A stretch of DNA of 64,000 nucleotides from Tetracentron sinense (lineage: Eukaryota > Streptophyta > Magnoliopsida > Trochodendrales > Trochodendraceae): assembly GCA_015143295.1 (NCBI GenBank), contig CM026557.1, positions 30,041,760-30,105,759 on the forward strand. Reading direction: 5' to 3'. The position numbers were made by a program, and so were the translations under genes. Under the pieces are notes generated by a model. The model was not told where the DNA came from. It made no database searches and saw only the letters and a program-made list of their open reading frames with translations. This document shows positions 33,870 to 46,038 of the stretch, in pieces; the stretch's first letter is position 1; every line of letters starts with the position of its first letter.

Positions 33870-35823
33870 CCTTTCTCACCCAAACAGTTTTAGGAGTTTG
33901 ATTGACCCTTTGGTCTCTAACCATTTCAGTTGAGGTAGTATGACCTTTTGCCTCTTCCTACTGTTCCTCCTTTTCTAGGATTGAGTCCTAGAATTGTGGT
34001 GAGCATTATGGTTCTCCCTGTTACCTCCTTTATATCTAGCATGAGGAGTGTCATGACCATGCCATTGTCTAGAGTTGTAAGCCATCTTCATCACATCTTC
34101 ACACAAACTCCTAGACTTCTCCACTAGGACCTCAACTCTCCTTTGAAGATTTTCATTAAAGTTGTGTTAGTTCCTTGAACCATGATTGGGTATTCTTTGA
34201 AGTTTAGGACATCGAGGCTTAATATGACCCTTCACTCCACAGTTATGACTTGTAGGAATGAATTTCTGAGTTAAAGGGTCATTCCCTTTAGCAGGAGGGT
34301 GCCTTTTAGTACCAGGCTCAGTGTTCGAGGTAGATGGAGTTCCTTTCTTATCTCCACCCTTCTGATTTTGCTCAAGATCAGTCAACTTGATTTCAAGACT
34401 TGTCTCCACCCTTCTGATTTTGCTCAAGATCAGTCAACTTGATTTCAAGACTTGTCTTTTCATCAAGACAAACATGTAAATCAGATTCAAGTAGCTGAGT
34501 CTTGGCAAGGAGGGAAGCCTTCTCTTCCTCAAGTTGTGACACAAGAGCTTTCAACCTTGAAGCCACTTAGTCTAAGGTATTTTTTTCTATTTCAATAGAT
34601 TTAATCTGTTTAGACATGGAAAACTGAACCTTTTTCAGCTTTAGGCATTCCTGAAATAGTTCATCATAGGCTGCCTCAAGGTCTCCCTCAGAATCTGAGT
34701 CATTCTGACTCTCATCATCCTCCTCACCATCCCTATAGTGTTGGTTACTCACAGTATTTGAAGAAGATTCCTCAATCCCAGATAAGGATGCAGTGAAGGC
34801 TATCTAACCCCTAGTCTCCTCACAAGAAGAACTATCTGATTCCTCAGATTCAGATTCATTATCATCCCTTGCCTTACCCTTAAATCTTTTCTTATTGGAG
34901 CATTCAACGGCAATATGGCCATAGCCTTGGAATTCATAGCATTGAACACCTTGGGATTTCTTGTCCACACTTTTAAAATGTTTCTTGTTTTCAAAGTGCT
35001 TGGACTTGGGCTTTTCAAAATATTTTTTTCCTTTCGGATTAAATCTTTTATTAAGTTTCAAAAATTTTCTAAATTTCTTTGCAAATAAAGCTAACTCTTC
35101 TTCTTCATCCTTAGAGTCACTATTTGAACCATCTATAGATTCCTTGACGGACTTTAAGGCAATGGATTTTGGTTTCTTAGATGGGTTCAGATTTAACTTA
35201 TAGGTTTGGAGATAACCAACCAACTCTTCAAGTTTGAGAGCATCAACATTTTTGCTCTCCTCGATGGCGGTAACCTTCAATCAAAATCTCTCAGGTAAAG
35301 ATCTCAAAATTTTTCTCACAATTTTGGACTCTGGAATTCTTTCCTTTAGATTAAAACTAGAATTGTCAATGTCACTCAGATTGGCATAAAAACTATCAAA
35401 AGTTTCATTGTCATCCATCTTCAACTTTTTAAACTTAGAGGTTAGCAATTGAAGTTTGGAGATCTTGACAGTTGTAGTCCCTTCATGGGTAATTTGAAGA
35501 ATGTCCCATGCTTCCTTCGAAGTGTCACATTTAGAAATACATCGAAATTCTTCAAGTGTGACAGCGGTGAAGATTGCATTTAGAACCTTACTATTCCATC
35601 TACAACTTTCAAGTTCTACATTGGTTCATTCAGAAGAAGGTTTAGGGATGGTCTAGTCATTTATGGTCTTCGTTGGATGGGTCCAACCTTGTTCAATGGA
35701 GAACCATACTCTCTCATCTAGTGATTTTAGAAACGCTCTCATTTGAGCTTTCTAATAGGCATAATTATTCCCATCAAATAATGGGGGAGAAGAGATGGAT
35801 TCTCCCTCTCTTTGGAGATTCAT
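33870..35823 (-). pseudogene. Copia-type gag of the gag-only element
   Basis: From an ATG at 35823 the minus strand reads a UBN2-type Gag: SPPLFDGNNYAY, MRAFLKSLDERVW, KEAWDILQITHEG, KLQLLTSKFKKLKM, then at 34804-35280 LEELVGYLQTYKLNLNPSKK and a zinc knuckle. The knuckle reads CYEFQGYGHIAVEC, with the second Cys changed to Phe. A second knuckle near 34220-34260 (NCGVKGHIKPRC) lacks its first Cys. The end (33870-33900) has KTVWVRKEYL, like the gag-protease linker of relatives. At least four in-frame nonsense codons (35754, 35655, 35628, 35283) and frame breaks show it is dead. Confidence 0.88.
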
Positions 35824-35872
35824 ATTCACCGAAAAATATAAGTCAAGATCACACTAAAAAGTTAGTGAACCT

Positions 35873-35884
35873 GCTCTGATACCA
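35873..35884 (-). other. Met PBS of the gag-only element
   Basis: On the minus strand TGGTATCAGAGC, one base after the 5' LTR. Confidence 0.92.
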
Positions 35885-35885
35885 A

Positions 35886-37383
35886 TAGAAAAAATAAATT
35901 TCGGTGAACCTCAAATCAAGGTTTGAGTTGAGAACTCACAAAGTCAAGGGGATGGTTAGGGCTTCCTATAAGTCTATCTACCCTTTTTGATGTTTTAAGA
36001 ATTAAGTTATTAAGTTAAGGGATGATGTACTTTAAGTGCAGAAAATAGAAAGCCAAGCAAACCACAACATAAGAATTTTTACGTGGAAACCCTTCCGGGA
36101 AAAACCACGGGACCTAGTCCAGCCATGAGAATCCACTAAGACAAAGTAAACAAGAACTTACAAGACTCGAACTTGACTCCTTTGGACTCGACACTTTGAT
36201 CCTTCAGTTCTTAGTCCTCCATGCCTTGAAAAGTCACCACGTACTCTCAAGTCCTGTGATCAACCGTAGCCGCTTGTACTTCTCTTTGTGTCTCAAAAAC
36301 AGTCCACAATCTTCCAATTGATCTCCTTCAATGACGGCTTCAGAATCCACCGACCAAATCACTCTACCACGATCCTTCTCGGATCGATCACCTACACAAA
36401 GGCTCTGGAACACTCCGGCCAAGGTGTTTTATCCAGAACGGGTTGATGATTTGATAAGAATCATCACCTAGATGGACTCATTCAATGCACAAGTCCAAAC
36501 AAGCTAATATGGAGCTTTAGGCTTGTAATCTCTAGGTATAATGCACCTAAAAAAGAGGGTAGAGAACAACAATTTTCATAGGTTCTATAACCTCTGGAGA
36601 AACTTAAAAACCCTCTCTGCACACTCCCTAAGTTGTACTCCCCGAAGTGGAAGGGTTCTAACTTTATAGGGAATCAAAAACCAAGAGTAGAAGTTGTTAA
36701 AAAGAGTTTAAAACCAAAGGGGAAAGCAAAAAAATGATTTTGGCAAGTTTCCCATATCAGGGTCGACCTCCAAGGATACTTGGGTTGACCCTAATGTACA
36801 CTTGGGTCGACCCAAGTATCCTTGGGGATTGACCCTCAAATTTTGACTTGCTGTCCAATTTCACCATACTAAATTTTGGCACTTCAGGGTCGACCCTCAA
36901 TGCCCAGGGTCGACCCTGAGGTGAAAACCGAAATTAAAATTTCATTTTTAGCTCTTGTTCCCTTCATGAAAGTATTAGCTCTTTTTGACGTGGTCGATTT
37001 GACATATTATGGAGCAAAATCTGAGCTATGGTTTAGGAGATATGCCCAAAACAAGCAACCTAGGTTTTTTGAAAAAATTTCAGATTTTAAAACAAGTTTT
37101 GCACCGTTTATCTCATCACCTAGGGTCCATATGATTAGTTTAGGACATTTACCACCTAAGGCATCATATTAGGTTTATTCTAAGTCAATTCCCACCTATG
37201 GTAGCATGGTATCTAGGTCCCTTACCATCCTATGAAGGAAATGATCAAACCGAGTCTTCAACGGTCTTCAACTTCACTTGTTTGCGAATGCTTGATGACA
37301 ATGACACAAGATACACACCTAGACACCTAGATTCATTTGTTTTGACACCGGAATATGGCAACACATAAAGCATGGACTTTATA
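35886..37383 (-). repeat. Gag-only element 5' LTR
   Basis: 1498 bp, similar to 30609-32086 with scattered substitutions and an extra ~20 bp in the GGGTCGACCC cluster. The divergence is visibly larger than between the E1 LTRs, so this insertion is older. Confidence 0.9.
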
Positions 37384-38985
37384 CCTTCCATCATCCAAGA
37401 GATCTTGGATGGCACACTTCAAGCCTAGGTAGTAGTTTGTAGCATGGCCTGGGCCTCTATGGAAAGCACAGTGATGATCGGCATGGTAGTTTTGGTTCTA
37501 TTTATCGGGAGGTAAGAGAGGTGTGGGGCCTCTCAATTCGAGAAGGCCCTACTTGGTTAGGAATATCAACAACTGGCTGGGTGTGTATAGAAGAAGGGTA
37601 AAGTTTCTGGGGGGATGATTTTGCCCCTAGATTGGTCAGGTTGGCCGGGTATTTCTGACAACTGATTGTTGCCGAGCTGCTGGAGCTGGTAATCTGATGA
37701 GTGTTGTAGAAGCAACTATATGTACTTCTTTCTTTCTATGGTCTCTGGGACCGATGTTCCTACTGGATGATGTAGTTACCTTGGGTGAATCAAATCCTAG
37801 ACTGGAATGAATAGCCCTGCTCTTGATGGCAGTCTCGATACGGGCACCTGTCTTGACGATGGTGCCAAAGTCTACTACTGGTAAGGTCATCATAAGTGTA
37901 GAGTAGGGCTGCTTTAGAATGCCCATAAATATGCTTGCTAACTCCTCTTTAGGGATTGGAGTCGGGATCTTGGCTACCATTTCCCTCCAGCGGGTGGCGT
38001 ACTCCAGAAAGGATTTATTGTTACATTGGCTTAACTGCTCAAGCTGGCTCCTCTAAGGGCGGAGCTCCTGGTTAAAGGAGTATTGCTCCAAGAAACTGTC
38101 CATGGCATCTTACCAAGTCTTGACTTTCTGCTTGTCCACAGACATCCACCATATTAAGGCTGCCCCCTTTAGACTCTTTTGGAAGTATTAGATGAGTAGA
38201 AGCTGGTTTCAGTTGTGTTGGAGCATGTCCCCTAAGAACAACTATAGATGTTGCTTTGGACAAACTGAGCCATCGTATTTGTCAAAGTCCGAGACCTTGA
38301 AGGCTGTGGGAACAATATCTCCTGATGAGAAAGTTAAGTCCCCCAGCGATAGACTGGTACTGGTAGATGCACCCTTCATTCTTCTCATTTCCTCTTTCAT
38401 CTGTTTGATCTCATCCTGTAAGGATGGAGTGCTGTCTGAGGATGATGGCAGGTCTTGGTTGACATGTGAGGCCTTAGGCTACTCCTCATATTAGTCATAC
38501 TCTTCTCCTCCGCCTATTGCAGGTATGGGGTCAGGTATGATGAAAGGAGGAGGACGAGGCTCTGGTATAGGTTGCTTGGTTGGTTATCCGGTTGGGATCC
38601 AGGTAGAGGGTTCTTCGGTTCGGACACCAATTAGAATCTTCAGGGATTCTAAAACACTATCAAGTTTTGATTGCATGGCTGCTATGTCCCTGTCATGCGG
38701 TTATAGGATCTCACTGGTTCACTGGTGCTGATCTGTAGGTTCTGCAATTGAGTCTGAGCTGCTTTCTGATTGGGCTGTGTAAGAGCTGCTCTCTAATTAG
38801 GTTGTGCAATGTACTATCTCTGTGATTGGTACTTCTGTCAAGCCTGTGTCTGTGGCTGCTACTTCTGCAAGAATTGTAGTCAGAGAACGAGTCACAGGTC
38901 GGCTCATGCAACTGAAAAGAATGCAACAACTAATCATGATTATGCATGATGATAGGAAGCAGATGCTAGAAAAAGGATTTTTCAT
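37384..38985 (-). pseudogene. Ogre-like gag
   Basis: Minus-strand pieces give the Gag domain: FLEQYSFNQELRP, SQLEQLSQCNNKSFLEYATR, then WREMVAKIPTPIPKEELASI and FMGILKQPYSTLMM (37636-38100). Closer to the insertion, 37400-37500 gives a CAFHRGPGHATNYY-like relic of the single zinc knuckle. Stops separate the pieces. Upstream (38300-38985) is a low-complexity Gln/Thr-rich N-terminus without recognisable domain. Gag would have formed the virus-like particle. Confidence 0.82.
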
Positions 38986-39024
38986 TGATGCATGATGAGT
39001 ACAGTGAGTACAAGATAGTACGAC

Positions 39025-40582
39025 TCAAAAAAGAGAAAAAGACTCAATCCTATGCAGGCCCATCAGGGATCGCGAAGTCAAGTGGCCAGGGCACACCATT
39101 AAGATCCATGATCTGTTGTTGGAGGGATATGATCTCAACCTCCATGTTTTCGAGGGCCTCAGTAGCATTGAACATGCGGTATCCAAATTGTTGGAGGGAT
39201 ATGATCTCAACCTCCATGTTTTCGAGGGCCTCAGTAGCATTGAACATAGGGTATCCAAATTGTTGGATAGGGGAGGTCATCTCTGCCTTTGCATTCTCAA
39301 GTTGCTCTTGGTGGAAGTGCAGCTGGGCTTGGATGACTACTGTTTCTCTGGTGTCACCCTTACGTCTCCTGCAGAGAGACTGAATTGTCTACTTCAATTG
39401 TTCAACCTGCTCTTGTGTGGCTTGGAGTTCACGACCTTGTTCCGCTTCCTATTGCCTGAATGCACACTGGGCCTTCTGTAACCTTTTCTCTTTCTACTGG
39501 ATCTGGAGCTGTCTCTCTAGGAAGAAGTCTGTCCAGGGAACCACCATTTCAATTAGGAGTATGGTTCCGTGTGATGGAACTGCGACTGGTGTGGGCAGTT
39601 CCCTGGATGCAGGCTTACTGGGTAGAATGTCAGGATTATCCACCCACTGTCGGTATGCTGAGTTGGTTGGTGGCCCTGATGTAAGCGTGAAATCCAGCCA
39701 CTGGTCTCGTCTGGAGCTGCGCCAAGCTCACTGGAACATCGGGTGAGGTTGTCGGAGTGCACTGAGAAGGTGATCCAATCATTTTCCTGCCGGTCTATCA
39801 CTGGGATGTGCCGAGGGAGTCCAAACTGTCGGAGGATTCGGAGTGGTGTATAGGCTGTGGAGCCTATTAGACCAGCAAGAATCATGCATCGTCTACCGGT
39901 GATGACAACACGAGGTAGCTATTCAGTACAAGTCACTCGCATTGCCATGTGATTTCTCCCTCTGATAGGGCTTGAAGAAGTTGGTAGAGATCTCCGACGT
40001 CTGTAGTTGTTATCAGACCCTAATTCTGAGAAATCTTCTGAGGTAGACTGTAAGTTTCACAAAGGCCATCTAGTACTGATACGATTGTAGGCAAGTGTCC
40101 TACCAACCAAAGGTGTAGGAGAGGTGTACTGGCATAGAAGATGCCCTTTCTACAGTTTTCCAACTAGTTGAGAGCCCTAGAAGCTCGGCTAGGATGACTG
40201 GTACGACTGAGTAGGAGTTGTGCATATCCTCGATGATCTCGACTAGAACTGATTCGACAAGTGAACGGCACCTTAGGAATACCAGCTGAGACATGGCTAT
40301 TAGTGTTAGGGCGTTGAGATTGGGATGTTCTGTTGTAATGGAGTCAGGGTTCCACTTACGCTTGTACTTCTTTTCAAGAAAAGACATGGATATCCAATCA
40401 AAGGAGCCGTTAGGACCGGGCTGTAAGCAGGCAGGCTTGTTATGCAAGAATCTGGATAGGTCAGCCTGGTATGTTGTCTTGTAGCGCGGCACTATGGCTT
40501 CGCCATCCATGTTTGACCTTAGAATGCACTGAACCTCTTCCAGTGTTGGGCAAAGGTTGTTCTTACCAAAATGGAATACCAT
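39025..40582 (-). pseudogene. Ogre-like ORF1 upstream of gag (plant mobile domain-like)
   Basis: Two larger frames, 40100-40582 and 39553-39885, plus a coiled-coil-like tail (39025-39280). The first reads FHFGKNNLCPTLEEVQCILR, then LIAMSQLVFLRCRSLVESVL; the second reads YTPLRILRQFGLPRHIPVID. This resembles the plant mobile domain/aminotransferase-like family, and Ogre elements carry an extra ORF1 before gag. Function is unknown. The tail contains a 72-bp in-frame tandem duplication. Stops and frame changes show decay. Confidence 0.72.
39119..39262 (-). repeat. 72-bp in-frame tandem duplication in ORF1
   Basis: Two adjacent 72-bp copies (39119-39190, 39191-39262) differ at only two bases, and a third begins at 39263. 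Each encodes QQFGY-MFNATEALENMEVEI, a heptad-like segment. Confidence 0.95.
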
Positions 40583-41670
40583 GTGAGATGGATTCCAACA
40601 TTAGATAGCAATGTTCATGAGGCGTGGGTCCATGTTAACCACTGATAGGTTTAGGATAGTCCCAGTTTTATAGTATTGAACCCAAGCGAGACGCTGACTC
40701 GAGGTAAAGGCCCCAATTGCTTTTTGGAGGTTGTCATCACATGCCCGCTGAGAAGTTAGATACACAGGCTATGACGGTCGACCCATTGACTGAACAATCC
40801 CTGAAGGACCTGCCATCTACTTGGATAAAATACAGACTCTATGAGTGTACTGTGTATGCAGATGAAATGCAAAAAATGATGCAATATTTTTTAATTTTTT
40901 GTTTGGGTGTAACAAGGCTCATGTGAGCCGATAGGACAGACGGACGGAGGTCTGACGTGCTTTAGACCAAGTTGTTGGAAACCGAGGGACCTATCAGGTC
41001 AAGGTTAGGGACAGGCCCAGTGAAGGCCTGTCTGACTGGGATTTGAACCCTATATACTATGTCAGGGAGTAGGGTTGGATGTAGTTTATTACAACCATAG
41101 GTTTGGCTCATTATAGCCCCTAGGTGGGTGGTTATCCGGGTAGAATGTGCCCAGGTAGTCAACCATGATTGGGGACAGGTATAGGGTATAAGCAGGTTAG
41201 GGTTTATAGTAGCCCTCCCTGGGTGGGTTGCTTGTAGACTATACTCTAGCCTAGGCTATATGTATGAACGCTGGTTTGATGTAAGTGTGTTTCTAGTAGG
41301 ATAAGGGGATCACTTAACACTGTATATGCGACTCCTCGGTATAGAACATACCTGAAAAGGGATGATTCGTGAAAGCGGGAGTGTTCAAAATCCTTCCCTG
41401 AGGGTAATCACCCAACATGATTAACTCCGAAGACCTCCAAGACGCTTAAGCCACTGACACTGAGGATGATCATCCATCAGCCGTTAGCGTAATAAGCCTG
41501 TCTAATGGGTTTGATGAGATAATTACACTACTATGACATGTATGGATGCACAGTACATAATAAATCAAAGATGTAAAATGAATAGTGTTCAGTTAAACGA
41601 TTAGTCATTTTGATTAAGATTGAGGTTTAGTTGGCTTAAACATGGGTTCCTGGTCTAACCCTTCCAGTTT
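40583..41670 (-). other. Ogre-like 5' leader
   Basis: Sequence between the PBS and ORF1. No convincing frame; some ORF1 N-terminal sequence may extend to about 40750. Confidence 0.6.
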
Positions 41671-41687
41671 TCCTAGCAGAGTCGCCA
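41671..41687 (-). other. Ogre-type primer-binding site (Arg tRNA type)
   Basis: On the minus strand TGGCGACTCTGCTAGGA, four bases after the 5' LTR end, matching the Ogre PBS type with one or two mismatches. Confidence 0.85.
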
Positions 41688-41691
41688 GAGC

Positions 41692-43799
41692 TGTGAGCGT
41701 GGATTCTCATGACCAATCATAAGGATATGTTATACCCTCACGATTGTGTGAAGGTTGATTTTTAAGAGTCGCCACCTATTCATTCAGAAGGGATAAGTGC
41801 CCCGAGTTTGGATAAGGTCTTGCCCTATGAGTGAGATTAGGGTAAGGGGTTCAGTTAAGTCCGGGGAAGGTGTTAGGCACCCCGAGGCTTCCGTTTTACA
41901 ACGGTTTCATACTCCCTAGGTATAAGCCAACTAAAGTTAATCTTGTTCAAAATACTGGAGTGTTTAAGTTAACACTAATCCAAGAAAGGAAAAGCTAGCT
42001 GAGGTCGAACCTGGGTTGGGTTGCCTATGTACTCACAAGGTCAGATCAGACCGAGCGTAGTTCTGGCACGTGAGCCTGTGCCGAGGCTAGGGGCATGTGT
42101 GTGTGCACCAATGGTGGCTAACATGGACTAGTCTGGTAGACTAGGATTTGGTTGACCGAAGAGGGTCAAGTGCAAGGTATTCAAGTTCGGTAGGCTTAGG
42201 GGTAGTCTGATAGACTAAGGCAGAGTTTGGCCAGGGTTAGGGTTGCTAACCGGGGTCAGGCCGAACTAACCATGGTTAGGATTACTAACCACAGTTAAGG
42301 GGATGTGAGTTTTAGCCCGTTAGGATAAGGGGAGGCCCTATAGGCCGAAGGTAAGTCCGGTAGACCTTTTTTTTAGGCCTGGTAGGCTGTAAACCGAAAG
42401 TAATTGCGATTAGGGTTGCTAATCGGAGTTAAGGGAGATCTAACTGTGGTTAGGGTTGCTAACCAGGGTTAGGAAAAGGGCTAAAGTCAGTTTCATGGTT
42501 CGAGTTGATTTGTAGGATTTTTAGATTAATTTTCCAAGATTTGTGAAGTTAAGGGGTGCTTAACCACGGTTAAATGTTAATCGGATGTGTATTTAACCGT
42601 GGTTAAGAGTCAGGTTAAGTCCAAGGTGGGCCCAGAGGGCTAGGCAGGGCCTAAAGTGGCCTCCTACTAGGCCTGGGCCCCTACAAAAGCCCAGAATCAA
42701 AAACAAAGTTAATATCGGTAATAGGATTACTGACATTTAGGACAGTGTTTTCAACTGAGGTTTGCACACTGTTTAACTAGGGTTAGGGTGTAACCCAGGA
42801 TGATTTAAAATCAGGGGGACCAAGATGGAAGTTCAGGGAAGCTTTTTAGCATGGTGTGGCCCCAGGGGATGCCTGGAGTAGGCCCCATAAAGGTTTAAAG
42901 ACACTGTACCTGAAACTGCATATTGGCGGTAGATGTTCTATCGCCAATCTGAAACTACGCCAAATATTTATTGGCGGTAGAAGGTCTACCACCAATAAAC
43001 ACAGTGAATATTTTCAAGGATTTAACCATGGTTAGGCTTAACCCCTGCACATGGAAGGACCAGGTCAGGTAAAGGGAGAGTAGAGGGGTCAATTTTGGGC
43101 CCTGGACATGGACTAGGGGCCATCTAAGTTGGACAAACGAGCTGCAAAAGTAAAAGGCTAGGAATGGCGGTACTGGGATTACCGCCATTCCTGATTTTGT
43201 TTAAAAACCGATTTTTGCTCATGAGGGCTGTGCAGACTGATGACCAGGGGTTCCCTCATGATCTGAGGGACCCCCAGAAGATCCTGTGGTGGCCTGAGAG
43301 TTCTATGGAGAGGGATATACCCGTAGGGGTTCACCATGCCTATGGTTTAGGTGGGTGAGGACCCTGTTTGGGTTCGATCTACTGTAAACAATGATAAATG
43401 AGAGGACCCTACCCTAATGCTCTGCTTTTGCTGAAGGACTGTGCACAGCGGCGGTGCCCACTGGTGGTGTTGCTCAGGTGCAAAGGGGAGGCTGAGGTGA
43501 TCCTAGGAACTCAGGGAAGCTTAAGGAAGCTAAGAAGAATGATCCAATACCTTGGTTTCGTAGCAGGGATTCGAGTATGGGGACTTCAGGATCCGGATAA
43601 CAGTGGAGGGCTACTGGGTTTTATAGAGGAGACCCTAAGGGACCTTAGAGGGATTAAGGAGAAGGATGGGCATGGCATTGGACCTAGTGGAGGTCGAGTA
43701 GGGAGGCTGAAGGGAGAGTTTGAAGTGAGGGGTGAGTGTGCAGGGCGTCTGCAGTGCTGCAAACTCGAGTTCAAATAGTGTCAGTAGATGATTTACCAC
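41692..43799 (-). repeat. Ogre-like 5' LTR, truncated at 43800
   Basis: It matches 7238 to about 9380 of the 3' LTR, with the GTGTCAGTAGATG block near the junction. It stops at 43799 where the Athila-like LTR begins. The missing part, including the telomere-like tract, should lie right of the nested insertions. Confidence 0.88.
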
Positions 43800-43828
43800 T
43801 GATCGGTGCTAAATGTTGTACATAAAAG

Positions 43829-46020
43829 TGTTGGACATATATGCCCTCGAAAGCCAATAAGAGACTTTTCTATGTTGATTAGACAAACATCATATTCACA
43901 CAACCAACTATAAAGGGTATTTATATTAATTACTGTCTCATATGATGATGACATAAAGTTCTATAGGTAACATTGTAGGAAAATCATGCAAAGGTTGCGA
44001 GGAGATATGATTTTCCGGTTCCTTGTAAACCTAATATTGTTCGAAGCCTCTAGAGTACTGGTTGGGCGCCGTACTTCATCATGGCTTGCACATGTGTAGT
44101 TCTATGAGATAGTGTGATGAATCTCATTCACAGAGAGTGGTGACTCTTGACTAACATGTGAGTATATGTAGCAAGTACATAATACTGAACGGGGTCACTA
44201 GTGGATACCCTATGGAATACACTGTCAGATTGTATTAGGGTTATCCATTTGACAAATTGTCCTTAGACCTGAGAGGTTAACATTTTCTCAGACATTTGTC
44301 TATATGGCTTTGATGTGCCAATCGGCAATGTCCAATACACAGGACTAACTCCGAGTACGTTGGGTCATGTACACTATGTTTGGAGAAGTGTGTAAACACT
44401 CAATAAGGAATCCACAACTCCTTAATTGGAGATAATGATATCAAGGTGATACTTGTTGAACTGAACTGTTAAATCCAGTACTAGTGCTTTTCGGTAAAAT
44501 GTTTTTATCGAAGTTGATATTTTTAATATGGAAAAATATATATATAAATATATATGTCAGTTCTTTTCTAATGTTTCTTCAAAAGTGTTTTGGAGGTTCA
44601 GTTCAATGAAAAGTAATCATGAGAAAGAGTTCTATTCATAAGTTAGGGACTAAGACAGTGGAATTGTTCCAATCCCGGAAGCTTACATGTGATATCGGAA
44701 TGTGGAAGGATTTATTTGTAAATATATTGTGAGATGATACTTACAAGCAATTCTCTAATTTCTGGAGCTTAATCACATTGTGTTAATGGACATTAATTGT
44801 GATTGGTGGAAGTCCAGGGACTTAGATAACATTCTATGATCCTAATGGAGTTTTAGGAAAGGTGTTTCCTAGTAACAATGCTTCAACCAAAAAGGTGAAG
44901 TACTTGGTCCCACAACCGGAAATAGGAGATCCCTTTAGATCCCACACACAAGGACCTTCTTAAAGTGTTTAATTTAATTTATAATTAAATTAATTAATTT
45001 CTCTAAGTAATCACTATATGGTATAGTGAAGCTCTAAAAGGTGGAATCACATTAGATGTGAAAAACCAAATGGGTAGGACCCATTGGGAATTATTATAAA
45101 AGAATAATTCAAGTGACCAAGAGGGTTTTGGAAACCCTTTAGGCGTGTAGGATGGGACCCACCTAGGGTGGGATGCCCACTTCAGGGAGGAATAATAATT
45201 GTTATTATTTTAATTAGTTTCTAATTAATTAACACCTTATTGGATAAGGTTAGTTAGTTAGTTAGTTAATTAGTTACTAATTAAAAATTCCCTAATTGTT
45301 AGGGATTCCATTAGTTAGTTACTAATTCAAGATTCCTTATTGGATAAGGATAAGATTAGTTACTAATGGATAAGGCTGGTTTCTTTTAAGATTAATCCTA
45401 ATTGGATTAGGAGAATAATCAATAAAGGAAACTATTGAGGAATCCTAATTGGATTAGGATAAGGTTAATGAATTATAATTGGATTACAATTCAAGCAACC
45501 AAGAGAGAACTTTTATAAAGGATTGGATGCCCAGCCCTTTAAGATAGATAATTCTCCAGAATTTTTTCTTCTCTCCCTCTCCTAAAAAACCTCACACCCT
45601 CCCCTCTCTCTCCTTGAGGTGTATGGTCACACCCATCTCTCTCTTCTTTTGTCTTCTTGATTGGATCTTGAGGAAAAGCAAGAATTCATCTTGTTCATCA
45701 AGAAAGGTTCTTGATCAATAAAGATTGGATCTTTATTCAAGATTCCTAGAGCTGGAAATTTGGAAGGGCCATTAGCTTCCATTAGAAAAAGCTTTAAAGG
45801 AAAAAGAAGGTTCGTGTGAATCGACAGGAGACTTGACACTTGTGAAGTTTTGCGAAAACTATTCTAACGTGGATTTGACTTAACAATTTCAAAGTCGCAA
45901 AGGTGAATGTTATTCTAACCTTCATTGAATAAAATCAATTAGAATCTTAGTCAGATCTTGGGATTCGATGTATGCCCCCCAAGAACTGTGTTTCTAAAAT
46001 TAAAAAGTGGCATACTTTCA
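43829..46020 (+). repeat. Copia-type 5' LTR
   Basis: Nearly identical to 51428-53620. It includes an AT-rich stretch with TAGTTAGTTAGTTAGTTAAT and repeated CCTAATTGGATTAGGA. No gene. Confidence 0.95.
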
Positions 46021-46021
46021 T

Positions 46022-46038
46022 TGGTATCAGAGCCAGGG
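46022..46038 (+). other. Met PBS of the copia-type element
   Basis: TGGTATCAGAGCCAGGG one base after the 5' LTR. Confidence 0.95.

Larger units (their letters stand above)
30609..37383 (-). mobile_element. Gag-only copia-type element (TR-GAG-like), nested in Ogre gag
   Basis: LTRs lie at 30609-32086 and 35886-37383, with CCTTT and CCTTC as near-identical target-site copies. On the minus strand it has a Met PBS, one gag frame with copia-type zinc knuckles, about 1.7 kb of non-coding sequence and a polypurine tract. No protease, integrase, RT or RNase H is found. This matches non-autonomous gag-only LTR elements described in plants (TR-GAG). The right LTR start is TA instead of TG, probably a mutation. 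Confidence 0.88.
7238..43799 (-). mobile_element. Ogre/Tat-like Ty3/gypsy element, minus strand, with three nested insertions
   Basis: Two related LTRs in the same orientation start TGTGAGCGTGG at 7238 and 41692. The left one is the 3' LTR. Next to the right LTR is a PBS matching TGGCGACTCTGC, the Arg-tRNA type known from Ogre elements. Minus-strand order is ORF1, gag, protease, RT, RNase H, second RNase H, integrase, which is diagnostic of the Tat/Ogre branch. Removing the solo LTR (9480-11680), E1 (12519-22804), the gag-only element (30609-37383) and their TSDs leaves roughly 17 kb. All genes have stops or frameshifts. The 5' LTR is broken at 43800. The left flank CACAG (7233-7237) is the expected TSD, but its partner is not in the window. 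Confidence 0.9.
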
